Below, in pieces: positions 60,401-63,400 of a stretch of 64,000 bases of DNA; the stretch's first letter is position 1, and every line of letters begins with the position of its first letter. The notes under the pieces were generated by a model, which saw only the letters and a list, made by a program, of their open reading frames with translations, made no database searches and was not told the origin of the DNA. Position numbers and translations under genes: made by a program. The DNA is from Haemonchus contortus (lineage: Eukaryota; Nematoda; Chromadorea; Rhabditida; Trichostrongylidae), in the NCBI GenBank assembly GCA_000469685.2, contig LS997562.1, positions 38,228,345 to 38,292,344 of the forward strand, in the 5' to 3' direction.

Positions 60401-63400
60401 AAGATGAAAGCGGCTGAGGATGGACTGCATAGGTAACGTTTTCGATCCATTCACTGCCCAGATAGACTAGGATCTGTTAGAGGGCATAATGCGATACATA
60501 GATATCGATCGACTAATTAATTTCCTTCAGCATTGCCACCTCATTGGAAGCGACAAGCAGCAGTGACATATCGCTATGTGGTGCGATCATCGAGCTACGG
60601 AAGTCTCGGGATCGACTAGCTTCCTACGAAACCCTCAAAAAAGAGGCTGAACGAGCTGCTGAAAGGATGCTGGCACTGGACGACAACGTACCGCAAGCGG
60701 TATGGGTTTCACTCACTACAAAAAAAGATTTCAGGAGAATCTGGGGATTGAGGATAAAACCTTTTAGCTTGGATCAGTCCCCTTATGTGATGCGCCTTGA
60801 CTTGACTTCCAGTTAGAATCATTGTGTCATTTGAATGCGTACGTAGCCTATATTAAAATGACGTGCGAAAGCCAGCCAATGTACAAAGAGTCTCCCCTCC
60901 CAGGCGGGTCTTGTAACAATCAACTCACCCCGAAAAGGGATTCGAAAAAGATTGACTGGCCTGTCCGTCGATCAACCCTGGATCTCATCGGCACTATTTT
61001 GATATCCATATGCTAGTTAAAAAGTAATATCGAAGAATATCAAGCTCAACTGCCAGCTGTTCCTATGACAATGGTTATCATAACAACCAGGTGTCAGTAA
61101 GATTTTCCTTGAAAAATAAAAGTGGAGAAAATGCGTATGACTTCCACTGCTCTTTCACCTGGGACTGAAATACGATATTGTCGAGGAATGGGGTGTTTCG
61201 ACCGTGACTATCCTTCGCCTATCAGATAATTCTACGGTCATTACTGTGAGTTTAGGTTTGCAGTAGATCCTACCTTGTTTTTTTTCTGATACGGGTATGG
61301 AACATCGGTCAGAGGTCCCATTTACTACCACTTGCACGTTCCACATGTGTTCAAAGGTGGTGTAGTGGCTAATGACGCTCTATCCACATCGGGCACATCC
61401 GGGGATCGAATTTCGGATCAATTCCCGCTTAGACCAAACAAACCTTCCATCCTTCTGGGGCCGGTTAATTGGTTCCAAACTATTCGTCTGGGAGGACAAA
61501 AGCGCTGACTTTCACATCGACTGATCACTGCAAGTCATTGTGTGGGCCACATACGCATTCAGCACGCCATTAGGATTCTGCATGGAAGTCGAATGCGTGG
61601 GCGCATCCCGCAAAGGGGATTGATTTCTCCCTAGAGTGAAAGTTAAATTTCCCTAGTGTCTGGTAATTGATAAAAGGTTGTTAGTTTGTGAATGGGGTTT
61701 GTTGGGGAGTAAGTTAATCAGAATGTCTATACAGATGGAACGTGTTCAACCCACAACACTTCCTTAGCTTAAGTCCATGATCACCCAGGTAATCAGAGGA
61801 TAAGTTGCGCCTTCGATTACCTGCATAATCAGGCACTGATCGAATAACTCTACAAATCCGTCAAAAAACAACTTTTGTAATGACGTTTAGGAATGTCATC
61901 AACGGAGATTGATCTGTGATTTGATCTCTGGACTTCTTATGTGGTAGTGGTCTCAATTGCCTGCCCACAACCGCTTTTGCAAGAGCGTTCGGTACTTTCG
62001 AAATGGTTCTTTTCAGGTACAAACTGCAACTCGTAATCGGATTCGTAAGTTGGGCGAACAATGGCATGAGTTGGAAAACGTAATCGAGGATCATCTGAGC
62101 TGTGCACGAAAAGAACATCGGCGGTCCATACAAAGTGAGTTGCAAAGTTGTCGCACCCACTCCACCACTTCCTACCGTTAAATAGGGAAAGAAATTCAGT
62201 TAAGGGGAAGTGATCGTTACAGTAGTCCATTGGTCAAATGAAATACAATGGGCGCGGGTTCTCGCGGACAACATTTTTCATCCCACGGCATAATCTTTTT
62301 CAATACATACATCCTAATCTAACACATGTGAGACGAATGGGAAAAAGAACTTTGGGCCGAGATACGGGGCGCACGTGTGGGGTGAATCTAGCTGCATCGC
62401 ATTCCAATTAGGGCGTTCGAGGCAGAACCGACAGCAGCATGACTGTAGGGATGGGGTTCCTGTACTGAATTTTCGTTTCTGTGACGAATATTGGTGTTCA
62501 GGGTACGGTGCTGCAAAGAGAAAATGGTAACCTTCAGTTTCAGGGAATGATTGTTCCCCTCGTCTTCCCTGACGGCCAATCCCGCTTATCCCCGCGGCCT
62601 CACCTTGAGCTCCCTCCCCCTTCGCACTCAGTCAATATTTGAACAGATCTCAAGCACTTTTTTCATCGAACCTCATTTTTTTTCTCCAGTGCTGACTGCT
62701 GTCCACGGCCCATGTCCTTCACCCTATCCAATCGTTTTTTATCAATTTTTTCGATTATAATCTTTTGTATGATTACAGTAACAATCATATCTGATGTATT
62801 CCCACTCTCCTGCTATCTGCTGACTATTTCCCCAGTCTTTCATTCGGGCATCTTACTCTTACACTTTTTAATCTATTTACTTAGCACACTTGAAAGTGCT
62901 AATGCCTAACAACAGAGAGAAACACGATCAACGTAATTGTCAGATTCACGTAGATGAGAGTGAAAAAAAATAAATGCTTGGTCTTTTCTTTCCCTCGTTG
63001 TTTCCTCTTTCTTTTTCCTTGACTCTTTCTTTTCCCTTTGCCCTCAACTTTTCTCTTCCTTTTTCAGTCATTCTGCCTACTACTCTTTCTTCTTTCCTTT
63101 TCCCTCAAACTTTTTCTTCCTATTCCAGTCAATCCGTTTACATCTTCTTCCATTTTTCTGGTCATCTCGGTTGCTTGATTATCCTCATCTTCACCCTCCT
63201 ACTTTTTTACAGTGTTTCTTACTTGAACTCACTACTATTCTGCATATCTTACCCATACTTTGAATAGCCTTATCTTCAAGTCGCCCTCTTGGTGCAGTTC
63301 CTTTCCCTTTACTCTCTTTTGATTGGCTTGGATTGACTATTTTTGGGTTCATTTCCATTTCTTGGCTCTGATAATTAATAAGTAATTAAATAAAGAAATA

